Shown: one piece after another, positions 37,971 through 46,220 of the stretch | Position numbering within the stretch: position 1 is the first letter of the stretch | How the letters are laid out: the number at the start of each line of letters is the position of its first letter | Origin: Brumimicrobium aurantiacum | GTDB lineage: Bacteria; Bacteroidota; Bacteroidia; Flavobacteriales_D; Crocinitomicaceae | Length of the DNA: 64,000 nt | Direction: 5' to 3' | Assembly (NCBI RefSeq): GCF_003402975.1 | Contig: NZ_QURB01000009.1 | Span: 1 to 64,000, forward strand | Made by a program: the position numbers and the translations under genes | The notes under the pieces: generated by a model | Databases searched by the model: none | What the model saw: the letters and a program-made list of their open reading frames with translations, nothing else | What the model was told of the DNA's origin: nothing

Positions 37971-38710
37971 AAATTGTCATATATATTCTTTTTTTGTGTT
38001 TTCTCTTTTCCTGTAAAAAAGCGGAAGATAGGTCATGTTTTAAATTTGCAGGAGAGGAAAGTGAACTCACACATTATGTTTCAAATGATATAGACACTTT
38101 GTATCTCCAAGATGATATTTCCTACACTTTGATAGGAAGTAATGAAAATAAGATAGTTTTAACCGGTGGTGAAAATCTCTTGAATTTTGTAAATGTGGAA
38201 TTTGGCAATGGAAAATTAACCATTTCGAATGAAAATAAGTGTAAATTTTTAAGGTCTTATGATCAACAAATTTCAGCTAAAGTTTATATCGACACGATTA
38301 CTTATATCCATTATCAGGGGAGTAAAGAGGTCGTAAGTCAAGACACTTTGCGATCTTCGGAATTGCGAATTGACATTTTTGAAGGCGCAGGCAGCATGGA
38401 TTTAACTTTGGTTAATGGATATACAAGTGTAACAGCAACACAAAGTCATGCAGATTTTACGATAAAAGGAAGAACAATTTATGGACATTTCCATTGTAAA
38501 GGGAATAGCTATTGCGATACAAGAGATTTTTCAGTGAGTTCAGAACTCTATATAAAATCCTATACCGTAGGAAAAATGTTAATCAATGCTGACCAAACAA
38601 AGCTATATACAACAATAGAAAACAGTGGAAATGTTGAGTATGTTGGAAATCCAGTTTCAATAACTTTAAATGGGGATGGATCAGGAGAGTTGATTAATTT
38701 GAATAATTGA
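37967..38710 (+). CDS. DUF2807 (GIN-domain) lipoprotein
   Basis: A 247-residue lipoprotein, lipobox LFSCKK after a short signal. The mature part is a beta-helical DUF2807-type domain, with strands like LTISNENKCKFL, AKVYIDTITYIHYQGSKEV and FEGAGSMDLTLVNGY, common and uncharacterised in Bacteroidota. The ATG at 37967 overlaps the deacylase stop (ATGA), so the pair is cotranslated. A GTG two codons upstream is also possible. Confidence 0.8.
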   Translation: MKIVIYILFLCFLFSCKKAEDRSCFKFAGEESELTHYVSNDIDTLYLQDDISYTLIGSNENKIVLTGGENLLNFVNVEFGNGKLTISNENKCKFLRSYDQQISAKVYIDTITYIHYQGSKEVVSQDTLRSSELRIDIFEGAGSMDLTLVNGYTSVTATQSHADFTIKGRTIYGHFHCKGNSYCDTRDFSVSSELYIKSYTVGKMLINADQTKLYTTIENSGNVEYVGNPVSITLNGDGSGELINLNN

Positions 38711-38729
38711 TACAATTGTTGTAATTTTG
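38698..38729 (+). promoter_or_regulatory. Strong promoter of the cysteine-rich miniprotein
   Basis: TTTG (38698-38701), a 20-base spacer and TAATTTTG (38722-38729) match the consensus. Transcription would begin near 38736, leaving a ~18-base leader. The -33 element overlaps the end of the DUF2807 gene. Confidence 0.68.
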
Positions 38730-38753
38730 CATTGAATTTTAGAACACAGAATA

Positions 38754-38945
38754 ATGGATTTAATTATTATAGCAATCGTATTATTGGCATTGGCTTTTGG
38801 AGGAATAGCCATTAAAATTTGGGCCAAAAAAGATGGTGAATTTGCGGGTACATGCGCAAGTAACAATCCTGTTTTACAAGAAGAAGGTGCTGCATGTGGA
38901 ATGTGTGGAGCCACTCCAGAAGAGCAATGTAAAAATAACAAGTAA
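38754..38945 (+). CDS. Cysteine-rich single-pass membrane miniprotein
   Basis: A 63-residue protein: one N-terminal membrane helix (LIIIAIVLLALAFGGIAIKI) followed by a short tail with four cysteines in the pattern GTCASNNPVL...ACGMCGATPEEQC. Similar small membrane-or-secreted proteins are known in Flavobacteriia; the cysteine pattern suggests metal or redox binding, which is inference. It has its own consensus promoter and a tight terminator, so it is a real gene. Confidence 0.75.
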   Translation: MDLIIIAIVLLALAFGGIAIKIWAKKDGEFAGTCASNNPVLQEEGAACGMCGATPEEQCKNNK

Positions 38946-38962
38946 GGATTTAAAAAATCAAA

Positions 38963-39001
38963 AAAAAATAGAGACGCACTTTTGTGTGTCTCTATTTTTT
39001 T
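38963..39001. terminator. Bidirectional terminator after the miniprotein
   Basis: An A-rich arm leading into TAGAGACGCAC pairs (with G-U) with GTGTGTCTCTA and a T-run around the loop TTTT. It lies between convergent genes and can serve both. Confidence 0.87.
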
Positions 39002-39021
39002 GTGCTTTACTTTTAAGAAAA

Positions 39022-40545
39022 CTATTTGATAGTCTCAGTGTTTTCATCTAGTTTAAAGAGTTTCTCTTCATCTTTAAAACCTTGTAAATCATCCAACATC
39101 ATTTCAATTTGAGGAATAGTCAAAGACTTACCAATGATTTCTTTATTCTTATTTAAAATCCATACACGTGGCGTAGAATAGATGTCATATGTTTCTTGAT
39201 AATTCAATGATTTTAAGGTTGTCTTAGAAGGAATTAAAGATCTAGGATTGGCTTGAGCTTGTTCATATATAGCTTTAGTAACACCAACATTAATGAAGGT
39301 TAAGTTCTTCTCTCTGATAAACTTCTTCCAGTCTTCAAAATCATCACCAGTAGCTTTTCCAACTGAAAATATTTCAATATTTCTGTCTTTGAATTTCTTT
39401 TCATACAAGGTTTGAAGCTTTGGTGTTACCTTTTTACAATGTCCACAACCTGGGTCCCAAAAGTACAGTATGATGTAATCAGCTTCTATTTCGTGTAGAT
39501 TATACCACTTGTTGTTTGTTGAATCAGGTAAAATTAAATTTGGAGGTACCTCTCCATGCACAAGATGCATTTTAATTGCGGTGTTTTCACATAACTCCTC
39601 AAGTTTTGATTCATCCATCCAATGAGCCTTCGGTTTCCCTTCATCGTCTGGCGCACAATAATATCTGTGAATCATTCGTGTTTTAACCTTATCCATTCCC
39701 ATGAATTTAGATTTTTCAAAATGAGTTGTTACATTACTCACAAAAAATCTATACATCATAGATTTATCATCAAGTTGATCTATAATTGGAAATACATATT
39801 TAATGATGGAATCAGGATGTTGTGTTAGCATTTTATTTGAGTAAAAATACTCTAATTTGTTTTGGATAACAGGAGTGTTGACTAAACGATCATCTTGCAA
39901 ATCTATGTTGTCAAAATAGTGATCTCTAAAATATTTATAAGCAAATGATTTGTCAATTGGATTCCCTTCTTCGTCTTTTGGTGCCTCTGGAATTTGAACA
40001 TCAGTTGACATCTTAATGATTTTTGCGACTAAAGTATTGGGATGATCTGATACAAATTTTCTTTGCTCCTCAATGACCTTTTCATTAATTTCAGTAAGTT
40101 CCTTTTTTAACTTCTCTTTTTTGTCTTGATCATCTTCAATCGCGTTTAGTTTATCTTGAATCTTTTTTGCCTCACCTCGGTTATCTTTCATGAAATTCAT
40201 GTAATCAAGGAATATTTCATTCTCTTTCGACTTCTTCACCACCATATTTTCGATATAATTTGGTGATTTTGTCTCTAAGTGAACTTTTTCATTGTTGTAG
40301 ACAAATTCAAAATATCGTTGTCCAGGCATTAACAATGCTAAAATTCCAGGTTCTTGTTTACTTCCATCGAAAGTTACTTTGCTATTCACCAAACGAGCAG
40401 TATCTGCATAATATAACTTACTTCCTACATATTTTACAAGGTGAACAGTGGTATCTTGAACCCCTGTAACCTTAAATGTTAAGTCTTGAGCAAAGCTATT
40501 GATTCCTAGAAATGCAATGAGCAGTATTGAGCTGAGTATTTTCAT
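39022..40545 (-). CDS. Secreted thioredoxin-fold (TlpA-like) protein
   Basis: A 507-residue exported protein, signal peptide SSILLIAFLGINSFAQ. The first ~100 residues look like a DUF4369-type beta domain, followed by a charged helical segment (KKIQDKLNAIEDDQDKKEKL) and a helical DUF5106-like middle. The C-terminal ~150 residues are a thioredoxin domain with active site DPGCGHCKK. Such proteins are periplasmic thiol-disulphide oxidoreductases in Bacteroidota. Monocistronic. Confidence 0.85.
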   Translation of the reverse strand: MKILSSILLIAFLGINSFAQDLTFKVTGVQDTTVHLVKYVGSKLYYADTARLVNSKVTFDGSKQEPGILALLMPGQRYFEFVYNNEKVHLETKSPNYIENMVVKKSKENEIFLDYMNFMKDNRGEAKKIQDKLNAIEDDQDKKEKLKKELTEINEKVIEEQRKFVSDHPNTLVAKIIKMSTDVQIPEAPKDEEGNPIDKSFAYKYFRDHYFDNIDLQDDRLVNTPVIQNKLEYFYSNKMLTQHPDSIIKYVFPIIDQLDDKSMMYRFFVSNVTTHFEKSKFMGMDKVKTRMIHRYYCAPDDEGKPKAHWMDESKLEELCENTAIKMHLVHGEVPPNLILPDSTNNKWYNLHEIEADYIILYFWDPGCGHCKKVTPKLQTLYEKKFKDRNIEIFSVGKATGDDFEDWKKFIREKNLTFINVGVTKAIYEQAQANPRSLIPSKTTLKSLNYQETYDIYSTPRVWILNKNKEIIGKSLTIPQIEMMLDDLQGFKDEEKLFKLDENTETIK

Positions 40546-40645
40546 ATTATTGTTGGTTTTATGCTAAATATAATTTGTATTTGTTAGAATAGACGCGTTA
40601 GATTTTATTTGGTGTTTCCTTTTAACAGTATTTTAACGAAAGAAC

Positions 40646-41821
40646 TTATAATGTCTTTAAAACTCCCCGTTTCGCATTGAAATAGTTTACTATTGTATAG
40701 ACTCCAAAAGCGATAAATACAGCTAAAAAGCTTAACAATGTATACTCAGAATCGATTTGAATTCCACCTGTCATAAGCATTTGGTCAATAAGTAATTTGA
40801 TTAATGAAAAGGTTAATAAACTTGCTGCCGAAATGAGAGCAAATACTTTAATAAAGTAGAATAAAATGCTACGTATTATTCTTCTTGGAGAATAGCCTAA
40901 ATGCAATAATGTTTTTATTTCATATTCGTTTTTAGAAATGAGTAGTTGGGCATATTGAAGCAAAACAAGACCTGCCAGAAAAACAGTAATGACACTGATT
41001 GCAATTAGAATGGAGAATAATGTACCTGCAACACTTTTGAGTTTTCCAACAACCATTGAATTTGCTTTTGACTCAATAGAATGTCGTTTAATATAGTTTT
41101 CATATTCGCCAAACAATCCTTCTTTGACGGTTATCATGAGTTGTGTGATTTCTGCAGCTTTGTTTTTCGCATAATTTGTATTTCCATATTCCATAAATGA
41201 TGAAGGAACTAATATCGCAGAAACTTCATTTGTAAATCCAACAATTCTTACATCAACTTTTTCTTTCTTACCCTTAGCACTTAATGTGAATTTGAAATTT
41301 ACAGATTTGGCTAAATCATCTGAAACCGGTGGAATTCCTTTCGCAGTAGCAAAGGTATTTAGCATCACTAAAAATTCTCTTGGCAAAATAATAGGTACAA
41401 ACTGATCTCCTGGCTTCCATTTCCATTTATCAGAATCTATTTTTGTAAATTCACCTTTTATTGATTGAACAAAAACATCTGTTCGCATATAAGGCACCAG
41501 TTCACTGTCTGTTTGTAAAGTAACATCAAAATTATTACTGATGATAGGATCTAAACTTTTAGTAAATTCTTGTTTTTTTAGATGATCAATATCTTTTGCT
41601 GAAAAATCTAATGAGGCGAGTTTTAATGTGTTGAGGTTCGTTACCTTTTTTTGAATAATCATGGTGTTACTCCCTAATATCTCTTCTCCTTCACCGAATT
41701 CATTAACGCGAATAAGATAGTGAATGGAAGTCACTAAAAAAGTAAAACCAAGAAATGCACCTATCATCGCAATGATGAGTTGTGACTTATTTTGAGCATT
41801 GAAAAGTATTTTTTTGAGCAT
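40646..41821 (-). CDS. ABC transporter permease, FtsX/MacB-like
   Basis: A 391-residue inner-membrane protein. One N-terminal membrane helix, a ~220-residue periplasmic region, and three C-terminal helices (ILIAISVITVFLAGLVLLQY, VFALISAASLLTFSLIKLLI, TLLSFLAVFIAFGVYTIVNY) are the FtsX/MacB layout, with ISKNEYEIKTLLHLGYSPRR being the family's coupling segment. Its ATPase lies three bases upstream. Substrate unknown; such pairs often act on lipoproteins or envelope stress. Confidence 0.85.
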   Translation of the reverse strand: MLKKILFNAQNKSQLIIAMIGAFLGFTFLVTSIHYLIRVNEFGEGEEILGSNTMIIQKKVTNLNTLKLASLDFSAKDIDHLKKQEFTKSLDPIISNNFDVTLQTDSELVPYMRTDVFVQSIKGEFTKIDSDKWKWKPGDQFVPIILPREFLVMLNTFATAKGIPPVSDDLAKSVNFKFTLSAKGKKEKVDVRIVGFTNEVSAILVPSSFMEYGNTNYAKNKAAEITQLMITVKEGLFGEYENYIKRHSIESKANSMVVGKLKSVAGTLFSILIAISVITVFLAGLVLLQYAQLLISKNEYEIKTLLHLGYSPRRIIRSILFYFIKVFALISAASLLTFSLIKLLIDQMLMTGGIQIDSEYTLLSFLAVFIAFGVYTIVNYFNAKRGVLKTL

Positions 41822-41824
41822 TTT

Positions 41825-42466
41825 TTAAAGATTTAATACTTTGTCAAAAGTAAATTGGTGATCATCTCCTAAGCTTGTAAGAATAAATCCAGCACCTTGT
41901 TCAGCTGTGCGTTTGTGGATTAATGAGAGGGCCAATTGTGTGTTGTTTTCATCAAGGTGACTAAATGGTTCGTCCATTAAAAGCCATTCATAAGGTTGTG
42001 ATAAGGCACGAATTATAGCAACTCTTTGTTGCTGTCCCATAGATAATAATCCACATTGGTTTGACCATTTATCTTCAATTTCTAATTTCTCCAACATTTG
42101 TTTCAACTCATCTTCTGTAAAGCTTTTTGTCAAGTCATTTTTGATTTGTAAGTTCTCTTGAACGGTTAAATTTGGGAACAATTGCAGGTCCTGAAATACA
42201 AAACTGAGTTTGTTTTTTCTTAATTCGGCCCAATCTTCAGCTGAAAAATCTTGGAGGTCTTGTTCATCAAATAATATCTTCCCACTATAATCTTTTCGAA
42301 GCCCAGAAAGAGTGTGGGTGAAAGTAGTTTTCCCTTTTCCACTTGTAGCATTTAACATTACTTTCTGACCTTTTTGAAGTGAAAAAGAGTTGTTCCAAAT
42401 ACTTTGCTCATGATGAGTGATATTACGAAGTGGGTTTGGAATTACGTTTTTAAAATGTATGTTCAT
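41825..42466 (-). CDS. ABC transporter ATP-binding protein
   Basis: A 213-residue ATPase: Walker A NATSGKGKTTFTH, Q-loop FVFQDLQLFPNLTV, signature LLSMGQQQRVAIIRAL, Walker B WLLMDEPFSHLDE. The Walker A is unusual in having SGKGKTT where SGSGKST is normal. The signature starts LSMGQ rather than LSGGQ. It is operonic with the FtsX-type permease, three bases apart, and forms a complete two-gene exporter. Confidence 0.92.
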   Translation of the reverse strand: MNIHFKNVIPNPLRNITHHEQSIWNNSFSLQKGQKVMLNATSGKGKTTFTHTLSGLRKDYSGKILFDEQDLQDFSAEDWAELRKNKLSFVFQDLQLFPNLTVQENLQIKNDLTKSFTEDELKQMLEKLEIEDKWSNQCGLLSMGQQQRVAIIRALSQPYEWLLMDEPFSHLDENNTQLALSLIHKRTAEQGAGFILTSLGDDHQFTFDKVLNL

Positions 42467-42590
42467 GTCTACTTTTATTTATCCTGAAATTGAACTTTTT
42501 CAAATATTCTTATGGGTTAAGATAAAAATTCATAAAGCAATTTTTGTTCCATTTTAATATGAACCTCCCCTCCAAGTGATATTCTTAATT

Positions 42591-43340
42591 TTAAAAATAA
42601 GGGTTTCGTTCTTTTCTACAATAAATTGTTGTGGTTTCAGCGTATAAAGTTAAATAATTGCCGTCAAGTTCATATTCATAATATCCATCATACACATATT
42701 CGAATTTGTTGGTAGATAGGATTTCAATTGAATCACCAAAAATGTAGTATTCACCTTTTGCGGCAGTAGTATTAAAGCCTGGTAGAAAAATATAGTTTGA
42801 GGAATTAAACTCAATGATTTCATCACATTTTCCTTCATATACATATTTAATAATAGAATTGTCTATCGTTTTTGGAGTAAAATCTTTTGCATCGTAAACT
42901 AGCTTTTCGACACACCATTTTGCATTGATAAGTCTTTCTGATATAGAAGGTTTGGTGGTGAAATGAACTAAAGTAGCGAGTAAGCCAACAACTATCGCAA
43001 TGATGATCATGATGCGCAATTCAAACCTTAAATGTCCAATAAAAGGAATAGCGGTCGTTTTTTCATTTATTTTGAGGAGAAAATTTGATGGTGGTGTGCC
43101 TTCTTCAATATCAGGAAGTTCTTCTGACATGTTTAAAATTTTCCTAGCGTTTTCTAAATCACTTTCAAAGACTTGTAACTTAACTCCACCGATTGCACCA
43201 GAGTATAAAGGATTTGCTTGAACGGTGTGCTCGTCTTTTAAATACACTTCAATTCCTTCAGATTCTAATCTGCTTTTAGCAAATATCGCATCATGAGGGT
43301 AATCGAAAGTAAGAATTGTAATGCGTTTATGTGATTGCAT
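42591..43340 (-). CDS. DUF2007-domain membrane protein with lipocalin-like C-terminus
   Basis: A 249-residue protein. Residues ~8-68 match the DUF2007 putative signal-transducing domain (FDYPHDAIFAKSRLESEGIE, then GGVKLQVFESDLENARKIL). A membrane helix (IMIIIAIVVGLLATLVHF) follows at ~110-127, then a ~110-residue beta-rich tail that recalls lipocalin-like secreted domains (EKLVYDAKDF, GEYYIFGDSIEIL). The combination is unusual. It starts 14 bases inside the end of the upstream glycosyltransferase gene. Confidence 0.72.
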   Translation of the reverse strand: MQSHKRITILTFDYPHDAIFAKSRLESEGIEVYLKDEHTVQANPLYSGAIGGVKLQVFESDLENARKILNMSEELPDIEEGTPPSNFLLKINEKTTAIPFIGHLRFELRIMIIIAIVVGLLATLVHFTTKPSISERLINAKWCVEKLVYDAKDFTPKTIDNSIIKYVYEGKCDEIIEFNSSNYIFLPGFNTTAAKGEYYIFGDSIEILSTNKFEYVYDGYYEYELDGNYLTLYAETTTIYCRKERNPYF

Positions 43341-44841
43341 TTTGTTGTGTTTTAAGTTTTTGTTTGATAAACGTATTTAGCAGCATAAGGAGATATCCGA
43401 AACTAACTAAAACTAATGGAAGGATAGGTAATGAATATCGCTCTTCAATGCCTCTTTGTACAAAGATTAAAAACAAAACATAGAGTAAAGGAGCAAAGGA
43501 AAAAATAGATTTTAAAACCCATTCTTTTTTATAAAATGGACTAATGAAAAGGACGATAAAAGCAAAAACATGTATACTAAATGTAAATATTCTTAAGGCC
43601 TCCATAAAGAAGTTTCCTCGGAAAGTTTTCTGAAAAATATAGAGTGATAAATTTGAATGGAAAGCCAGTTCCTTGAAAACCTTTAGTGGACTAGAAATAT
43701 AATATTGAAACCAAAACTCGTGTTTGAATTCTTCTGTTAGAGCTTCAATTTGATGAATGGTTTGTTGTTCTATTGCTGGAATTTCTTTTGGCATGGCTAA
43801 CTTTCTTTCTTTAAACTCTTTTTGATAAAGTATAGATTGCTGATAGCTTTTGAACATTTTTTCAAATTTATCTCTACCTAGGGCTTGGACAACTTCTAAA
43901 GGAATGTGCTGAATTATTTTTTCAATTTCCTCTTTGTCGGTTTTCCCATTGATGGCTGAACTCCAAAAAGGTCCAACATAAGAATGGAAGTTTGCACCAA
44001 TCTCACCCCATCCTTTGCATAAATCCCATAGAGCTTCGTGAGTTGGTCTAAAACTAGATTGATTATTCTCTGGATAATAAATTGGATTTAATCCTACAAT
44101 TGTGTTGGAGATGTTATAATTTCTCACTTGCCAAAGGATCATACCACTTGAAGCAACTATTCCGATTAGAAAAAGGTGTAATATGAATTGTTGACGAACT
44201 TTCCAGAAATCAGCAAAAATAAAAAATGGAAAAGCTAAACCTAAGATTCCTAATACAGGCCGCGTGATAAATAGAAAACAAAATATTAAAGCACTTGTGT
44301 AATAATTAATCAATTTCTTTTTTTGCTGCTTCTCCGATTTGGCTTGAATCAAAAAGTAGACAAAGAAAATTACCAGGGCGGGTGTAACAGCTTCTGTTAA
44401 CGTGTAGAAAATAAAGTTGAAGGCTATTCCAGAAATACCATAGATAGAGGTAATAAGAATTGATATATTTTTAGCTTTTATAAATCCAAAGGCAATAAAA
44501 AATAAGCAATACACAGAAAGACCAAATAAAATTAATTGTACATATTTTAAAGTCATTAAGGTTTGTTGATGACCGAGGAAACTACCTAAGCAAATGTAAA
44601 ATGTAGAGTAACCTGGTGGACGTAAAAAGTAAGCTCCATTGCCTATCATATTATTTCTCAATTCACCAGTTTCTAGATAGTTTTGGGCAGGTCTTAGGTA
44701 ACTAACATCATCAGCTGTAATCACAGTTTGGTTCGCTCTCAGTGGAACACCGTCTTTTTTTAAATAAGAGATATTGACTTCATTGAAGAAAAAAGCACTC
44801 AAAAGCGAGAGTAGTGCAATGATTAAAGCCGTTTTGTGCAT
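43327..44841 (-). CDS. GT-C-type membrane glycosyltransferase (ArnT/PMT-like)
   Basis: A 504-residue polytopic protein with about ten membrane helices. The first extracytoplasmic loop carries ITADDVSYLRPAQNYLETGE, resembling the catalytic Asp-Asp loop of ArnT/PMT-type glycosyltransferases, followed by FLRPPGYSTFYICLGSFLG. It would transfer sugars from a lipid-phosphate donor to lipid A, protein or glycan; acceptor unknown. ATG at 44841 is preferred; the longer frame adds 18 residues with no signal. It overlaps the DUF2007 gene by 14 bases. Confidence 0.78.
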   Translation of the reverse strand: MHKTALIIALLSLLSAFFFNEVNISYLKKDGVPLRANQTVITADDVSYLRPAQNYLETGELRNNMIGNGAYFLRPPGYSTFYICLGSFLGHQQTLMTLKYVQLILFGLSVYCLFFIAFGFIKAKNISILITSIYGISGIAFNFIFYTLTEAVTPALVIFFVYFLIQAKSEKQQKKKLINYYTSALIFCFLFITRPVLGILGLAFPFFIFADFWKVRQQFILHLFLIGIVASSGMILWQVRNYNISNTIVGLNPIYYPENNQSSFRPTHEALWDLCKGWGEIGANFHSYVGPFWSSAINGKTDKEEIEKIIQHIPLEVVQALGRDKFEKMFKSYQQSILYQKEFKERKLAMPKEIPAIEQQTIHQIEALTEEFKHEFWFQYYISSPLKVFKELAFHSNLSLYIFQKTFRGNFFMEALRIFTFSIHVFAFIVLFISPFYKKEWVLKSIFSFAPLLYVLFLIFVQRGIEERYSLPILPLVLVSFGYLLMLLNTFIKQKLKTQQNAIT

Positions 44842-44916
44842 AATATTGATTTGTAAATGGAAATATACAAATCTTTCCAGTGAACAAATCGCCACTTTTC
44901 ATAAAAGTCGTTGGAA

Positions 44917-46086
44917 TTAAAGTTTAAGGGCTAATTCAAAACCTTCATCAAGAATTTCCGATAAATCAACATCGCTTTGATTTGCATAAACAATAACTCC
45001 TATATCTGAAAAAGGAGAAATCCCTACTATTGCCGATGCACCTTCAATTCCTTTGTCGTCACCCCAAATATAGTTTGTAGCGTCTAATAGGTAAACATGA
45101 TATCCCATTTGATTATTCAAATTTGGAATCTGATTATCAAACATCAATTCTGTAGTTGTTTCATGCAAAAGGTTTGTGTTGTTGAAGTTACCATCATTTG
45201 CCAATGGAGCGTAAAACTTCATCATATCTTGAACCGTTGTGCGTAAACCTCCACTCGGATAATGTGTAAAAGTATATTGATCAATTTCATTGTGTTGACT
45301 TCCTTGATCATTGTAAGGTGTGACAATTGGATTGGAGGAGTTTTTGGCTTGATTGTACTTCCAATACGTTTGGGTCATTCCCATAGGCGAGAAAATTTTG
45401 TCTTGACAATAAGCTGGAAAATCTTGACTCGAAATTTCTTCCACCAATAAGGCCATCAGCGTAGTTCCTACATTTGTGTATTCATACTGAGTTCCTGGTT
45501 CGAAATTCGTAAAGTTCTCAGTTTCATTATAGAAGCTTCCACCTGGAAGAAGATATTCTTCAATAAAATACTTTATAGGTAATGGACTATCATATCCATC
45601 ATAATAATGGTCATCTAAAATACTTCCGTCTGCAATTCCTGAGGTATGTGTGAGTAACATTTCAAAGGTTATTGGGGTTGTAGAATTTGGATGTTCAATA
45701 TTAAATGGAAGAAAATCGCTGATGTTGTCATCTAAAGCAAAATGTCCATACTCAAAAAGTTGGAGAAGGGCAGTGGCAGTTACAATTTTTGAAGATGATG
45801 CAGCAGAAAATAAATGATTTGCCGTTAAATTCTCATCATTTTGAATATTTGCTTTTCCCAATTGTTTTTGGTGTAAAACCTGGTCCTTTTTAAATACAAG
45901 CACAGATAATCCTACTAGGTTTTTCTGTGTGAATTCGGTATCAAGAAAACTATTGAATGCAACAATATCTTCGTTCACTTCCTCTGGTGTTGAAGGAGCT
46001 TCAGGTTCTGGAATCTTATCTTTCTTACAGCTTTGTACCGTAAAAATAAATGAACAAATTAAGAATAGGAATATTAACTTTTTCAT
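44917..46086 (-). CDS. Serine hydrolase of the class C beta-lactamase fold, lipoprotein
   Basis: A 389-residue lipoprotein, lipobox VQSCKK, followed by a Pro/Glu-rich spacer. The hydrolase domain has the SxxK tetrad SSSK (in FSAASSSKIVTATALLQLFEY) and the YxN motif in YEYTNVGTTLMALLVEE. Family members are D-aminopeptidases, esterases or penicillin-binding-like enzymes, so an antibiotic-resistance role should not be assumed. Probably anchored in the outer membrane. Confidence 0.88.
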   Translation of the reverse strand: MKKLIFLFLICSFIFTVQSCKKDKIPEPEAPSTPEEVNEDIVAFNSFLDTEFTQKNLVGLSVLVFKKDQVLHQKQLGKANIQNDENLTANHLFSAASSSKIVTATALLQLFEYGHFALDDNISDFLPFNIEHPNSTTPITFEMLLTHTSGIADGSILDDHYYDGYDSPLPIKYFIEEYLLPGGSFYNETENFTNFEPGTQYEYTNVGTTLMALLVEEISSQDFPAYCQDKIFSPMGMTQTYWKYNQAKNSSNPIVTPYNDQGSQHNEIDQYTFTHYPSGGLRTTVQDMMKFYAPLANDGNFNNTNLLHETTTELMFDNQIPNLNNQMGYHVYLLDATNYIWGDDKGIEGASAIVGISPFSDIGVIVYANQSDVDLSEILDEGFELALKL

Positions 46087-46220
46087 CGGTGTTTATTTTG
46101 GTTTGGTAGTCTTATTTTTGGAGTAAAATTAGCTATATTTTTATTGATAAAACAACTAAAGGCTTGTAAATTACCTATTTGTTAATTAAAATGCATTCTT
46201 ATTAATTTTCTCAAGCCGAT

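Noticed and set aside
44917-46086. Antibiotic-resistance beta-lactamase.
   Set aside because: The fold is shared by esterases and D-aminopeptidases; lipoprotein anchoring and sequence do not indicate an AmpC.
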